Below, piece by piece: positions 26,399 to 35,843 of a DNA stretch of 64,000 nucleotides. This stretch comes from Alistipes sp. (lineage in GTDB: Bacteria > Bacteroidota > Bacteroidia > Bacteroidales > Rikenellaceae). Made by a program: the position numbers and the translations under genes. Positions within the stretch are counted from its first letter, which is position 1; every line of letters starts with the position of its first letter. The stretch is taken from positions 33,194 through 97,193 of the forward strand of contig JAFQOR010000023.1 of the NCBI GenBank assembly GCA_017403125.1, read 5' to 3'. The notes under the pieces were generated by a model. That model was not told where the DNA came from. It made no database searches and worked only from the letters and a program-made list of their open reading frames with translations.

Positions 26399-29335
26399 TT
26401 ACTCCATGGGCATTGCACCAGTGTAAGAGATCTTAACCTTCTTGTAGCCATCAGCAATCCAGAGGTAACCGCTCCAAGATACGTCGAAGTTACCAGAACC
26501 TGCATCGGTGATGTTGAAGGCGCCATCAGCTACCCAGAATGAGTACGACTGAGGTGAATCATGGGGATCCAAAGGACACTGAGTAAACTTCTGCTGGCCA
26601 GGAGTGTAACCATACCATGACTCGAAGCCATAGCAAGATGTATATGTACCAGCTACTACACCGTTCTCAGTGAACGTAGCGTCGAGGTAGAGGCTGAACT
26701 TATCACCAACCTCATTAGTAAAGTCCCAAGCACGGATAGTCTGATTACCCTCATTATCTGACTTCAAACCGCTATATGTGCAAGTTGTGAATACGAAATC
26801 CCAATAAGCAGGAATCTCAACACCGGGGTTCTCGAAGGGATACTGTGCATACTCGTGTGTACCTACAACACCCTCGAACGTGAAATTATAGGTGGTCTTC
26901 AACAAGTTCTTACCAGAGAATGTAAGCTTGTAGCCCTCTGCCAAGTGCTCAACAGCCAAAGTACCCTCTGAGAATCCTATCGATTCACCCTCCTCCTCAA
27001 AGCGCATCCAAGTATCGTTTGCCGACATAACATAGTCAGTGCCACCGATTGAATAAGTGCCTGCGGGGATGATACCATCGTAGCCCTTGCCCTCTGACTT
27101 AACATTGAAGCAGAACTCGTAACCATTGCTTGAAGTAGCATAGAGGTAGAAGTTTCCGCTGCTTGCCTGACCAACGACAGTGTCAATTGTAAGGTCATAG
27201 GTATTCTCATCATAGGGGATAGGAGGATTGCCAACAGATGACCAATCATCGTGAGCCTCCATAGGACCAACATAGCTGTAAGAGTATTCTACGCCATTAG
27301 CATCAGTACACTCAACAGAGATGTCATAACCATTGTCGGTGTGAGCAACTACCAACTTACCACCCGCTGCCAATGTAACATAGTCGGGATTGTAAGAAGC
27401 TGACCAGCTAGCATTAACATACAACATGTTTTCCTTGTACTCTGCATAGAAAGGATACTCACCCTCGGGGATAACGTTCATTATAGTACCAGTGTGAGAA
27501 CCAGAGATATAGAGAATCTCGCTTGTCTGCTCGGGCTCATAAACCCACAACTCGAAAGCGTTGCTACGACAAGCACCCTTCATTGTGCAGTCACCCTCGC
27601 CGGGAGTAGGCTCCGGCTCCTGGGTACCCTCACCGGGGTTGAGGAAGCCCTCACCTACGCCATCCTCGATGCGACCCTCGTAAACAAATGCGAAGTTAGC
27701 ACCGCTGGTAGTTGTAACGTCACAAGTAACCTTGTAAACACCGTTTACGTGCTCAACAACTACATTACCACCCTGAAGGTACTCCGACTGAGCCATACCA
27801 TCAAGCTTAACGTATGAATAAGCATCAATTGTGTAGTCACCCTCGCCACCTACAACGTAAGTAGCAGCGGGAAGAACGTTCTGGCTCTGCGCGGGGCAGT
27901 ACATATCGAAGAAGAACTCGGTAGTCTGGTCGATTGTGCGACCCAAAAGTGCGAAGTTAGACGAGTTGTAAACGCGGCCATGCATATACTCCCAAGCATA
28001 ACCAGGAGCTGCGCCACCCTCACCGGGGAACTTGAACTCGTTAGCACCTGCCCAATCCCACTGCTTACGCATAGTAGTTGCAGTGTAGGTAGATGTAACG
28101 GTATCACCATTCTCACCTACGAGGTTCAAAGTAAGGATATAAGCCTTGTTAGCAGTATCGTGCTCAACCTTCAAAGTAGAGCCCTCAACCAACGCTACGT
28201 AAGACTCATCCTCTTTGAGAACAAGGTGTGAGTCGTAGCTCGAACCGCAATACATGCGATACTCACCAGCCTTTACGTTACCCTCATCATCCTGGAATGT
28301 GCTGTAATCCTTTGCCCAAGTATAAGTAGCTGCGGGAAGAACGCCGTCAGTTACCTTGGGGAAGTGGAGCTGAAGCCATGCGCTGTACTTATCGTCATCC
28401 TGAGTGTCGATCCAGAAATACCAAGTGGTACCAGGCTCGTTACCGAAAGCAGCACCAAGGTCAGTGATAGTTACCTCAACAGTGTTCTTATCAGGCTCTA
28501 CGTAAGGAGGATTGCGGAAGTCACCGCCAATCTCCGAAGCGGGGATAACACCCTCGAACGAGAGCTTAAGAGCTGTCTTCTCTTCATCGTCGAGGATAAC
28601 GTCGAGGTCGAGGCCATAACCCTCAGTCTCGAGGTGAGTAACAACAAGCTTACCCTCGCGGATAGCAACCATGTCGTAGCCAAGCTGGTAGCTTGAACCA
28701 TCACCGTGAACATAGTAGTCATAGTCTGTCTCTACCTCTGCCTCGGGATCACCCATAAATACTACGGGATACTCGTTTGCAGGAAGGATATTGTGCTCTG
28801 AATCAACACAATTTACGGTCAAGTAAACCAAGCCACCGTTGTTAAGGTGAAGCCACAAACGATACTCCTTGAATGAGTTCAAACCACCCTCAACGCGGGC
28901 AATCTTAATCTCCTCCTCGGGACCATCGGGACCATCAGGACCATCGGGTCCCTCTGCCTTCAAAGTAGTAAGCTCGATAGCATCGGCAACCTTAACCTCC
29001 TCGCCATTGCGTGCAGCAGCGATAACGCCATAGGTAGTCTCTGCGGTGAGCTCCTCAACGGTAACCTCAACTGTCTTGTTTACCTCAACAGCTGTACCGT
29101 TAGCAAAAATGTCCTCGGCGGCAGGAACTGTCTCACCATCGTAAACGAGGTAAGCAACAGCCTCTGCGTCCTTTGATGTAACTGTGAAAGCGATGGTGGT
29201 CTCTGTAGTCTCACCAGCCTCCAAAGTCACTTCCGGAGTAACAACGACAGGCTCGTCAATCACCGGATTGTCCTCCTTACAGCCTACAAAAGCCGTAGCG
29301 AGCAACGAAAGTGCTAAAAAAGAAAACTTTTTCAT
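26399..29335 (-). CDS. Modular surface lipoprotein (one Fn3-like domain, six repeat modules)
   Basis: 978 aa with lipobox TAFVGC. One Fn3-like domain (about 30-120) is followed by a GPDGPDGPDGP linker. Six modules of about 110-150 aa then share the pattern ILPAxEY or IIPAGTY, then LxVEHxxxGYxL, and close in FEGVI, YEGRI, YVGPM, FEGVV or YTGAM. A Pro/Glu linker separates modules 3 and 4. Modules 4-6 are collinear with the three modules of the 23912-25795 protein, including GNPPIPYDENT. I know no enzymatic motif here. The promoter TATATTTG is at 29372. Confidence 0.78.
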   Translation of the reverse strand: MKKFSFLALSLLATAFVGCKEDNPVIDEPVVVTPEVTLEAGETTETTIAFTVTSKDAEAVAYLVYDGETVPAAEDIFANGTAVEVNKTVEVTVEELTAETTYGVIAAARNGEEVKVADAIELTTLKAEGPDGPDGPDGPEEEIKIARVEGGLNSFKEYRLWLHLNNGGLVYLTVNCVDSEHNILPANEYPVVFMGDPEAEVETDYDYYVHGDGSSYQLGYDMVAIREGKLVVTHLETEGYGLDLDVILDDEEKTALKLSFEGVIPASEIGGDFRNPPYVEPDKNTVEVTITDLGAAFGNEPGTTWYFWIDTQDDDKYSAWLQLHFPKVTDGVLPAATYTWAKDYSTFQDDEGNVKAGEYRMYCGSSYDSHLVLKEDESYVALVEGSTLKVEHDTANKAYILTLNLVGENGDTVTSTYTATTMRKQWDWAGANEFKFPGEGGAAPGYAWEYMHGRVYNSSNFALLGRTIDQTTEFFFDMYCPAQSQNVLPAATYVVGGEGDYTIDAYSYVKLDGMAQSEYLQGGNVVVEHVNGVYKVTCDVTTTSGANFAFVYEGRIEDGVGEGFLNPGEGTQEPEPTPGEGDCTMKGACRSNAFELWVYEPEQTSEILYISGSHTGTIMNVIPEGEYPFYAEYKENMLYVNASWSASYNPDYVTLAAGGKLVVAHTDNGYDISVECTDANGVEYSYSYVGPMEAHDDWSSVGNPPIPYDENTYDLTIDTVVGQASSGNFYLYATSSNGYEFCFNVKSEGKGYDGIIPAGTYSIGGTDYVMSANDTWMRFEEEGESIGFSEGTLAVEHLAEGYKLTFSGKNLLKTTYNFTFEGVVGTHEYAQYPFENPGVEIPAYWDFVFTTCTYSGLKSDNEGNQTIRAWDFTNEVGDKFSLYLDATFTENGVVAGTYTSCYGFESWYGYTPGQQKFTQCPLDPHDSPQSYSFWVADGAFNITDAGSGNFDVSWSGYLWIADGYKKVKISYTGAMPME

Positions 29336-29371
29336 AAAAATAAAAATTTGAGATATTAAGGTTTATCAGTG

Positions 29372-29379
29372 CAAATATA
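29372..29379 (-). promoter_or_regulatory. Promoter -7 box TATATTTG for the 978-aa lipoprotein gene
   Basis: The minus strand reads TATATTTG 36 bp upstream of the ATG at 29335, giving a leader of about 30 nt. Confidence 0.55.
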
Positions 29380-29462
29380 GGTTAAAATCAATAATTACGC
29401 AACTTTTTTCATTAAAAAATTAGTAACAATTTATTAAAACTTTGCAAAAACGCCCTTTTTGG

Positions 29463-31100
29463 CTATCGCTGACGAAACATCGAGGGCTCGATGGGCAGTA
29501 CTCCGGTTCGCACCATATCGAGGTACTCCTGCGCATCGGAACAATCTTCACGACTGAGAGTTATGATGTCGCCATAGTACATATCGCTCAAATTGCCATC
29601 ACTATCCTCTACCACACCCGCAAAGAAGAACTCGAAGTCGTACCACAAGCCCATAACCTCGGGCGAGGGTGTCGGGCCAAAGAGCAGCGAATCCTCCAAA
29701 AATGCCTCGTCGCTATACTCGTCACGGGCAAATCCTTCGTACCACCAATAGTAGATGGGGCACGTGGGGTCATCGACAATAGCCTCGACAAGCACCAAGC
29801 ACTCTGCCTCTTCGGCAAGGGGCGCATAAGTCGGGTCGAGAGCCACAATCTCACCAACATCCCACACCTTGTGTATCACCACATTCTGGATGGAATTTGA
29901 GCCCTTCGTAGCCGACTTGGTCGTGAAGTGCTTGATGGTGATATGCGACGTGGGGTGGCCATCGACACAACCAAAAGCTATCATGGCATACTCCGTTTCG
30001 GGCATGAGCGGCGTAAGCATCTCGCTGAATGGCTCATCGTATATTGCCGGAACAAAGTATTCGATCATGGCGTACATCTTCGACAGCTCGTCTTCGGGCA
30101 TATTATCCAAAGTTGCCGCCGAAATCATCAGCGCGGCATACTCCTCGTTGCGCGACGGCGTGATGCTCATCTGTGCCGTATAGGGCGTAATATCGGCAAT
30201 GGCTATATCGAACTCCAAATCGGAGAGCTGCACCTCACCCGTGAGAGCATGCTCAATAACGGGCTGCGAACACATCACAGGCACCTGGTCGTCGCTCACG
30301 GCAAAGACCGAAACCATGTAGTTGGTATTGGGCGTGAGGCGATGAGAGATATCCGTAACTCCACGCATACAGAACGACGCAGGCGCCTTACCGTCGCCAT
30401 CGACATATCCGCGGAACATTGTAAAGATATGGTTGCGCATATCGACAAGCAACTTGTCGGTGAGCTCGTTGCCCTGAATAACATATCCGGGACTCATGGC
30501 GTCGGCAACATATACATAATATAGTCCGTCGTAGCCATCCTCGGGCGTTACAGCAACGTTGAGTATATTACCCTCGACCGTGCACTCAACATCGAAGTTG
30601 ATACTCTCCAACTGTGGAGCAGTGGTGCTCACAACGGTGTAGTTCACGTCGGTGGTAACAGTGTAGTAGTCACCCGTGAACTCCACACCATAGCAATAGA
30701 CGACATACTCGGTAGCAGGCATGAGGTTGATGCCTCCATACCCAATCTTATCACCCGTCACAAGCCATCCCGCCTTGGTAAGAAACTCGTGCAGACCGAG
30801 GTTGGCAGCTGCGGCATACTCACGGAAGTAGATTACATCATCCTCGATAAGTGCCTCCTGCGTGGTGATACCGTTCACCTCGAAATAGCGCTTGTCGGAC
30901 ATGAAAACGATATACTCCGAAGCCTTATCTTTGGGTAAAATATCGAGCGAAAACGAGACATAATCCGACGAAATATTCTCGAACTCGAAGTCCGCATCCT
31001 CAACAGGTTGCATAGCGCCACCCCCGCTCTTCTCGCAGGCAACAAAACCCATTGCCATAAACAGCAACGCAGCAAAACCATAAAGACGAATGTTTGTCAT
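29463..31100 (-). CDS. Large surface lipoprotein, third of the cluster
   Basis: 545 aa from the ATG at 31100, which gives the signal MTNIRLYGFAALLFMAMG with lipobox GFVAC. The frame stays open upstream to 31460, but that part lies over the divergent RSH gene and beyond the promoter, so it is rejected. The protein shows Fn3-like strands (DFEFENISSDYVSFSLDI, LMPATEYVVYCYGVEF, LTPNTNYMVSVFAVS), so it is probably built of several Fn3-like domains. No catalytic motif is seen. It lacks the repeat module of its two neighbours. Function unknown. Confidence 0.75.
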   Translation of the reverse strand: MTNIRLYGFAALLFMAMGFVACEKSGGGAMQPVEDADFEFENISSDYVSFSLDILPKDKASEYIVFMSDKRYFEVNGITTQEALIEDDVIYFREYAAAANLGLHEFLTKAGWLVTGDKIGYGGINLMPATEYVVYCYGVEFTGDYYTVTTDVNYTVVSTTAPQLESINFDVECTVEGNILNVAVTPEDGYDGLYYVYVADAMSPGYVIQGNELTDKLLVDMRNHIFTMFRGYVDGDGKAPASFCMRGVTDISHRLTPNTNYMVSVFAVSDDQVPVMCSQPVIEHALTGEVQLSDLEFDIAIADITPYTAQMSITPSRNEEYAALMISAATLDNMPEDELSKMYAMIEYFVPAIYDEPFSEMLTPLMPETEYAMIAFGCVDGHPTSHITIKHFTTKSATKGSNSIQNVVIHKVWDVGEIVALDPTYAPLAEEAECLVLVEAIVDDPTCPIYYWWYEGFARDEYSDEAFLEDSLLFGPTPSPEVMGLWYDFEFFFAGVVEDSDGNLSDMYYGDIITLSREDCSDAQEYLDMVRTGVLPIEPSMFRQR

Positions 31101-31129
31101 ACACAATATATTTATCATTAACCAAGGCA

Positions 31130-31137
31130 CAAAGATA
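31130..31137 (-). promoter_or_regulatory. Promoter -7 box TATCTTTG for the 29463-31100 lipoprotein gene
   Basis: The minus strand reads TATCTTTG 30 bp before the chosen ATG. It is divergent from the RSH promoter at 31234 and supports the short start at 31100. Confidence 0.65.
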
Positions 31138-31233
31138 TATAAAATATAGTATTGTGCGACATTTTTTTGATTAGATTTTCGGTTTTGGTCGAAAATATTG
31201 GCACTTTTCGGAACAACGACACACTTTTTTTGA

Positions 31234-31241
31234 TACCTTTG
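31234..31241 (+). promoter_or_regulatory. Promoter -7 box TACCTTTG for the second RSH gene
   Basis: TACCTTTG lies 48 bp upstream of the ATG at 31290. No well-spaced -33 TTTG was found. Confidence 0.55.
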
Positions 31242-31289
31242 CAGGTATATTTTCGTGTACCACAGAGTGCACGTTAAAGCCCAAACCCT

Positions 31290-33164
31290 ATGAATAAGAA
31301 CTACGCCGCACAGATTAACGAGAGCATAAACCAGCTTTTCAGCTACATGGCAGAGCGCTCGTCGCAAAACGAAATGGCACGCATACGCGCAGCCTACGAA
31401 CTCGCGTCCGAAGCTCACAGCCACCAGCGTCGCAAGAGTGGCGAGCCCTACATAATACACCCCATTGCCGTAGCATCAATCGTGGCGCAAGAGTTGGAGT
31501 TGGGCGACAACCCCATAATTTCGGCATTCCTGCACGACGTGGTGGAGGATACGGAGTACACAATCGAGGATATAAAGGAGCGTTTTGGCGAAGATGTCGC
31601 ATTCTTGGTGGGCACCGTGACAAAGAAGAAAAAGGAGAAGTATGAGCACTCGAAACAGATAGACAACTATCGCCAGATACTCGAATCGGTACACTACGAC
31701 GTGCGCGCACTTCTGATAAAACTCGCTGACCGACTGCACAATATGCGCACGTTAGACAGCATGCGCGCCGACAAGCAGATGAAGATTGCGGGCGAGACCG
31801 ACTACTTCTATGCCCCGCTGGCAAACCGCCTCGGCCTCTACCACATCAAGACCGAGTTGGAGGACCTATCGTTCCGCTATCGCTGCCCGCGCGACTACGC
31901 CATGTTGGAGAGAGAGCTCAACCTCGAACGCTCGTCGGACCACCCGCGCCTGATGCGTTTCAGCGAGAAGATTTCGGAGATTCTGGCAGCAGCAGGCATC
32001 GAGGCGCGCACCGAGGTGCGCTACCGCAAACCTTACAGCATTTGGCGCAAGATGCAGGCACGAAACAGCGACCTGCGCCATGTCGATGGCAAGCACTACA
32101 TACGCATCATCTACCCCAACGACACAGCTCTCTCGGAGAAGGTGATAAGCCTACACATCTACTCCATACTTACCGACACCTTCAAGGAGCGTCCCGGCAG
32201 CGTTGCAAACTACATCGACGCCCCGAAAGAGAATGGTTATCAGAGTTTTCACGTAAAACTTTTGAGCGAGCAAGGCATCTGGGAGGAGATACACATATCG
32301 TCGGAGCGCATGGTACGCAACTCGCGCCTCGGATGCACCGCCGAACGCACGGAGGACAACCTGAAAATGTGGCTCAAAAAGTTCAAAACGATACTGCAAG
32401 AGTTGGCATACGACGACCGCGATGCAGACTTCATGAACGGCATTACGTCGTCGTTCTACAACGATGATATAATGGTACTTACGCCCAAGGGCGACCGCGT
32501 TATTCTACCCAAGGGGGCATCGGCGCTCGACTTTGCATTCGAGATACACAGCAAGATTGGCGAGAAAGCTGTCTATGCACGCATCAACGGCAAGCTGATG
32601 TCGGTATGCACGACGCTGCGTCGTGGCGACTGCGTGGAGATTGGAACAGCGGAGGATGCTGCACCACGCATAGAGTGGTTGGAGCATGTCATGACCTACC
32701 GCGCCAAGCGATTCCTGCGCAACTACTTTGCCAACACCCCGCGTCTTGAATACGAGCTATGCGAGAAGTGCCGCCCGCTACCCGGCGACGATGTAGTAGG
32801 CTTCCGCGCCACCGACGGCACCATAACGCTTCACAAGCGTAACTGCCCCAATGCTATACGTTTGGCTGCACAGCACGGCGACTCCATAATCTCCATAAAC
32901 TTCGAGGAGAACGAGGCATTCCTCTACCCCGTGCGCATCCGCATCAAGGGCATCGACCGCTACCACCTCATGAGCGACCTGATCGACTGCATAACCGACA
33001 AACTGCAGCTTTCGATGATGGGCTTGGCTACCGAAAACATCGACCGCATAGCCATATGCACCATCGACTTTGCCGTGCACTCGCTCGAAGAGTTGCAGAC
33101 GGCAATGCACAGCATCTCTCACATCGATGGCATCGACGAGGTGACACACATACAGATGGATTAG
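31290..33164 (+). CDS. Long RelA/SpoT homologue with degenerate synthetase domain (probable ppGpp hydrolase)
   Basis: 624 aa. The HD hydrolase domain is intact (His57, His82-Asp83 in FLHDVVEDTEY, and ADRLHNMRTLDSM). In the synthetase region SIWRKMQAR and KENGYQSFHVKL are recognisable. However, the YDLxAIRV segment is replaced by HVDGKHYIRIIY without its Asp, and the AHWxYK stretch is replaced by NSRLGCTAERTED. TGS-like (VILPKGASALDFAFEIHSKIGEKAVYARING) and ACT-like C-terminal parts follow. The inference is a hydrolase-dominant SpoT-like partner of the RSH at 19466. It stands 106 bp upstream of the SurA-like lipoprotein gene. Confidence 0.9.
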   Translation: MNKNYAAQINESINQLFSYMAERSSQNEMARIRAAYELASEAHSHQRRKSGEPYIIHPIAVASIVAQELELGDNPIISAFLHDVVEDTEYTIEDIKERFGEDVAFLVGTVTKKKKEKYEHSKQIDNYRQILESVHYDVRALLIKLADRLHNMRTLDSMRADKQMKIAGETDYFYAPLANRLGLYHIKTELEDLSFRYRCPRDYAMLERELNLERSSDHPRLMRFSEKISEILAAAGIEARTEVRYRKPYSIWRKMQARNSDLRHVDGKHYIRIIYPNDTALSEKVISLHIYSILTDTFKERPGSVANYIDAPKENGYQSFHVKLLSEQGIWEEIHISSERMVRNSRLGCTAERTEDNLKMWLKKFKTILQELAYDDRDADFMNGITSSFYNDDIMVLTPKGDRVILPKGASALDFAFEIHSKIGEKAVYARINGKLMSVCTTLRRGDCVEIGTAEDAAPRIEWLEHVMTYRAKRFLRNYFANTPRLEYELCEKCRPLPGDDVVGFRATDGTITLHKRNCPNAIRLAAQHGDSIISINFEENEAFLYPVRIRIKGIDRYHLMSDLIDCITDKLQLSMMGLATENIDRIAICTIDFAVHSLEELQTAMHSISHIDGIDEVTHIQMD

Positions 33165-33252
33165 CACACCGCGACATAGCCCAATATTCATAAATATTGG
33201 GGCTCGGCGTAATATTCTCGCCAATAGATGCGTTTATTTCGAGTAAAAATCG

Positions 33253-33260
33253 TATCTTTG
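33253..33260 (+). promoter_or_regulatory. Promoter -7 box TATCTTTG for the SurA/OstA operon
   Basis: TATCTTTG ends 10 nt before the ATG at 33271. The predicted leader would be only a few nucleotides, similar to uvrB. Confidence 0.6.
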
Positions 33261-33270
33261 CGAGATTATT

Positions 33271-34314
33271 ATGCGAAACCTACTACACATATCGATTCCC
33301 ATAATCGTCATTGTAATGACGGCGTGCGGCAGCAAAGCCCCAAACAGGGGTGACGAGGCGGCCCCGGACAACGTCATTGCATCCGTAAACCAAGAGGTGC
33401 TCACCACCGATAGGCTCATGCTCGACATGCCCGCAGGACTTGTCGGCACCGATAGCGTGACCTTTGCCCGCATGTATATCGACAACTGGGTGCTCACACA
33501 GCTGAAAATAGACCACGCCAAGGAGGTGTTGTCGAACTACGAGAGCAACATCGAACGACTTGTCGAGGACTATCGTCGCTCGCTAATCATCCGCAACCTC
33601 GACCAATACTATGTCGATCACGCGATTGACCTCGACATTAACGACCAGCAGATATTGGCACATTATCGCGCCAACAGCGCATCGTTCCGCCTCGACCACA
33701 CACTTGTCGAGGGTATCGTAGTGCGCACGCCCGAGAACTTCCGCAATACGGCAACGCTTAAAACGGCACTCGAAAGTGCCAAGAGTGGCGATTCGTCGGA
33801 GATATTGGCCCTCTGCGAGAAGCACGACCTCTACATCATAGACCTTTCGACGTCGTGGGTGTCGTACGACGACTTTTTGAGCAACCTGCCTACCGAACGT
33901 TCGCGCTCGTATGACAACCTGTTGCAAAAGAGTGGCGCACAACAGATGTCGGGCGACGATATGACCTATCACTTCATCATCACCAACACGGCACGCAAGG
34001 GCTCGATAGCCCCCATAGAGTATGTCGAGGGCGACATTCGCCGCATGCTCTACTCGGAGCGTCGTGCCGCCATAGTCAAGCAGTATGAGAACGAGCTGCG
34101 ACAGAGTGCCATGAGCGAGGGGTGCGTGAAGATTTGCGATAGCGTGCTGCGCAACTCCGTTCTCTACACACCCGCACCACCATCTCCTGCCGAGGAGCTC
34201 GAAATACGCGAGATTGACGAGATGGAGGAGGCTGCAAAGATGCGCCAAAAGGGGTTGGCGACACAAGAGTTCAATGACAAACATAGCGACAACGAGAGCC
34301 ATGAGCTGTTGTAA
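33271..34314 (+). CDS. SurA-like periplasmic lipoprotein without an obvious PPIase domain
   Basis: 347 aa with lipobox VMTACGSK. The body resembles the helical N-terminal chaperone part of SurA/PpiD proteins (VIASVNQEVLTTDRLMLDMP, YIDNWVLTQLKIDHAKE). A central LDHTLVEGIVVRTPENF segment suggests a diverged parvulin fold, but I cannot confirm PPIase residues. It is the first gene of an operon with surA (32 bp gap), the OstA-like gene and a GH2-like gene, so a role in outer-membrane protein folding is likely. Confidence 0.7.
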   Translation: MRNLLHISIPIIVIVMTACGSKAPNRGDEAAPDNVIASVNQEVLTTDRLMLDMPAGLVGTDSVTFARMYIDNWVLTQLKIDHAKEVLSNYESNIERLVEDYRRSLIIRNLDQYYVDHAIDLDINDQQILAHYRANSASFRLDHTLVEGIVVRTPENFRNTATLKTALESAKSGDSSEILALCEKHDLYIIDLSTSWVSYDDFLSNLPTERSRSYDNLLQKSGAQQMSGDDMTYHFIITNTARKGSIAPIEYVEGDIRRMLYSERRAAIVKQYENELRQSAMSEGCVKICDSVLRNSVLYTPAPPSPAEELEIREIDEMEEAAKMRQKGLATQEFNDKHSDNESHELL

Positions 34315-34346
34315 CGCGAGATAGATAACGCAAAACGCATAAAACC

Positions 34347-35801
34347 ATGATAACGAAACTAACGACACTTTTCAGACATCTGCACCACGTGCTGCCCATG
34401 ATTGCCATACTTGCAGGGGTGCTCCACGTAACACCTCTTGCGGCGCAGCAGCGACGTCAGGTCATGCTCGACAAGGTTGCCGCCGTTGTTGGTGGCTCTT
34501 CGATATTCCACTCCGACGTACAGGCATACGCCGAGGAGCTTACACGTCAGTACCGCGAGATGGGCTTCACGTCGGACCGCGAGCCTATGGACGAGGCATT
34601 GGAGGCCCTCATGCAGCAGAAGTTGCTCTACAACCAAGCCCTCCTTGACTCGGTGCAGGTGAATACGAGCGACATCTCCGGACGCATCGAGACCTATCTG
34701 CAAGCCCTCATCGAGCAGGAGGGAGGCATAGCGGCGTTGGAGGCAAAGGAGCATATGCCCATCTACACCTACCGCGAGATGTTGCGCCAGCGCTACGAGG
34801 AGCAGAGCTATGCACAAGCTATGCAGAGCGAGATAGTGAGCAAGGTCACGGTGGTACCGGGCGAGGTGGAGCGCTACTACGAGCGCATCGACAAGGATAG
34901 CCTGCCCATAATCGGCGACCAGTATGTCTATGCCCAAATCACGATGTTCCCGCCCTCGCTCAAAGAGGCACAGCAGCGTACGAAGGAGCGTCTGCTCGAC
35001 ATGCGTGAGCGCGTCATCACGGGACAGACGAAGTTCTCGGTATTGGCACGCATGTACTCCGTAGATGGCTCGGCAATACATGGTGGCGAGATGGAGCCTA
35101 TGCCCGCAACATACTTCGTGCAGCCCTTTGCCGAGGCGTTGGAGAAGTTGAAGCCGGGACAGGTATCCGAGATTGTCGAGACCGAGTATGGCTTCCACAT
35201 CATCGAACTTATTGACAAGAAGGGCGACATGTATCATTGCCGCCACATCGTACTCCGCCCCACCTTCACACGCGAGGAGCTCATGCTGCCGGCACAACGT
35301 CTGGATAGCATTGCCAACCTCATACGCAAGGACTCGATAACCTTCGAGGCTGCAGCCTTGCAACACTCCGACGACGCCTCGTCGAAGATGAATGGCGGCA
35401 TCGTTACCAACCACGACATCTTGGCACGTCAGGGTGTCTATGATGGTGCGCGCCTCACGGCAACACGCTTTCTCAAAGAGGATTTCGGTATGCAGGGTGG
35501 CAAGTCGCTCGACGACTACAACGCCCTTATGCGCCTGAAAGTTGGCGAGGTGTCGAACTCGTTCCAGACAACCGACCTCATGGGTAACCAGATGAGTAAA
35601 ATCGTTAAGCTCGTGGAGATTATACCTTCGCACGTAGCATCGCTCGACGAGGACTACATACGCCTCGAAGAGATGGCGCTGATGGATAAGCAGGAGAAGG
35701 TGTTTGACAAGTGGTTAGACGAGAAGATAAAATCGATGTACATATACATCGACCCCGACTACCGCGACTGCGAATTTAAGAATAAGAATTGGGTGAAGTA
35801 A
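34347..35801 (+). CDS. surA: SurA-like peptidyl-prolyl isomerase/chaperone
   Basis: Periplasmic chaperone for outer-membrane proteins, 484 aa, with a signal peptide ending near AAQQRR. The SurA N-domain (MLDKVAAVVGGSSIFHSDVQ) is followed by two parvulin-type domains. The first includes QYVYAQITMFPPS, FSVLARMYSVDGSAIHGGEM and VSEIVETEYGFHIIELIDKKGDMYHCRHIVL; the last part is the start of domain 2. Domain 2 includes FEAAALQHSDDASSKMNGGIV. Conserved His and Phe positions of parvulin are present in YGFHII. It sits mid-operon, between the SurA-like lipoprotein and OstA-like genes. Confidence 0.92.
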   Translation: MITKLTTLFRHLHHVLPMIAILAGVLHVTPLAAQQRRQVMLDKVAAVVGGSSIFHSDVQAYAEELTRQYREMGFTSDREPMDEALEALMQQKLLYNQALLDSVQVNTSDISGRIETYLQALIEQEGGIAALEAKEHMPIYTYREMLRQRYEEQSYAQAMQSEIVSKVTVVPGEVERYYERIDKDSLPIIGDQYVYAQITMFPPSLKEAQQRTKERLLDMRERVITGQTKFSVLARMYSVDGSAIHGGEMEPMPATYFVQPFAEALEKLKPGQVSEIVETEYGFHIIELIDKKGDMYHCRHIVLRPTFTREELMLPAQRLDSIANLIRKDSITFEAAALQHSDDASSKMNGGIVTNHDILARQGVYDGARLTATRFLKEDFGMQGGKSLDDYNALMRLKVGEVSNSFQTTDLMGNQMSKIVKLVEIIPSHVASLDEDYIRLEEMALMDKQEKVFDKWLDEKIKSMYIYIDPDYRDCEFKNKNWVK

Positions 35802-35843
35802 CACATTGCTCACCATTAACCATTAAGCACGAACTTGAAGCAC

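Noticed and set aside
31101-31460. N-terminal extension of the 29463-31100 lipoprotein ORF
   Set aside because: It overlaps the divergent RSH gene and lies upstream of the TATCTTTG promoter at 31130; the start at 31100 gives a proper lipoprotein signal.
34359-35633. 424-aa minus-strand ORF opposite surA
   Set aside because: Antisense shadow with no start context or domain.
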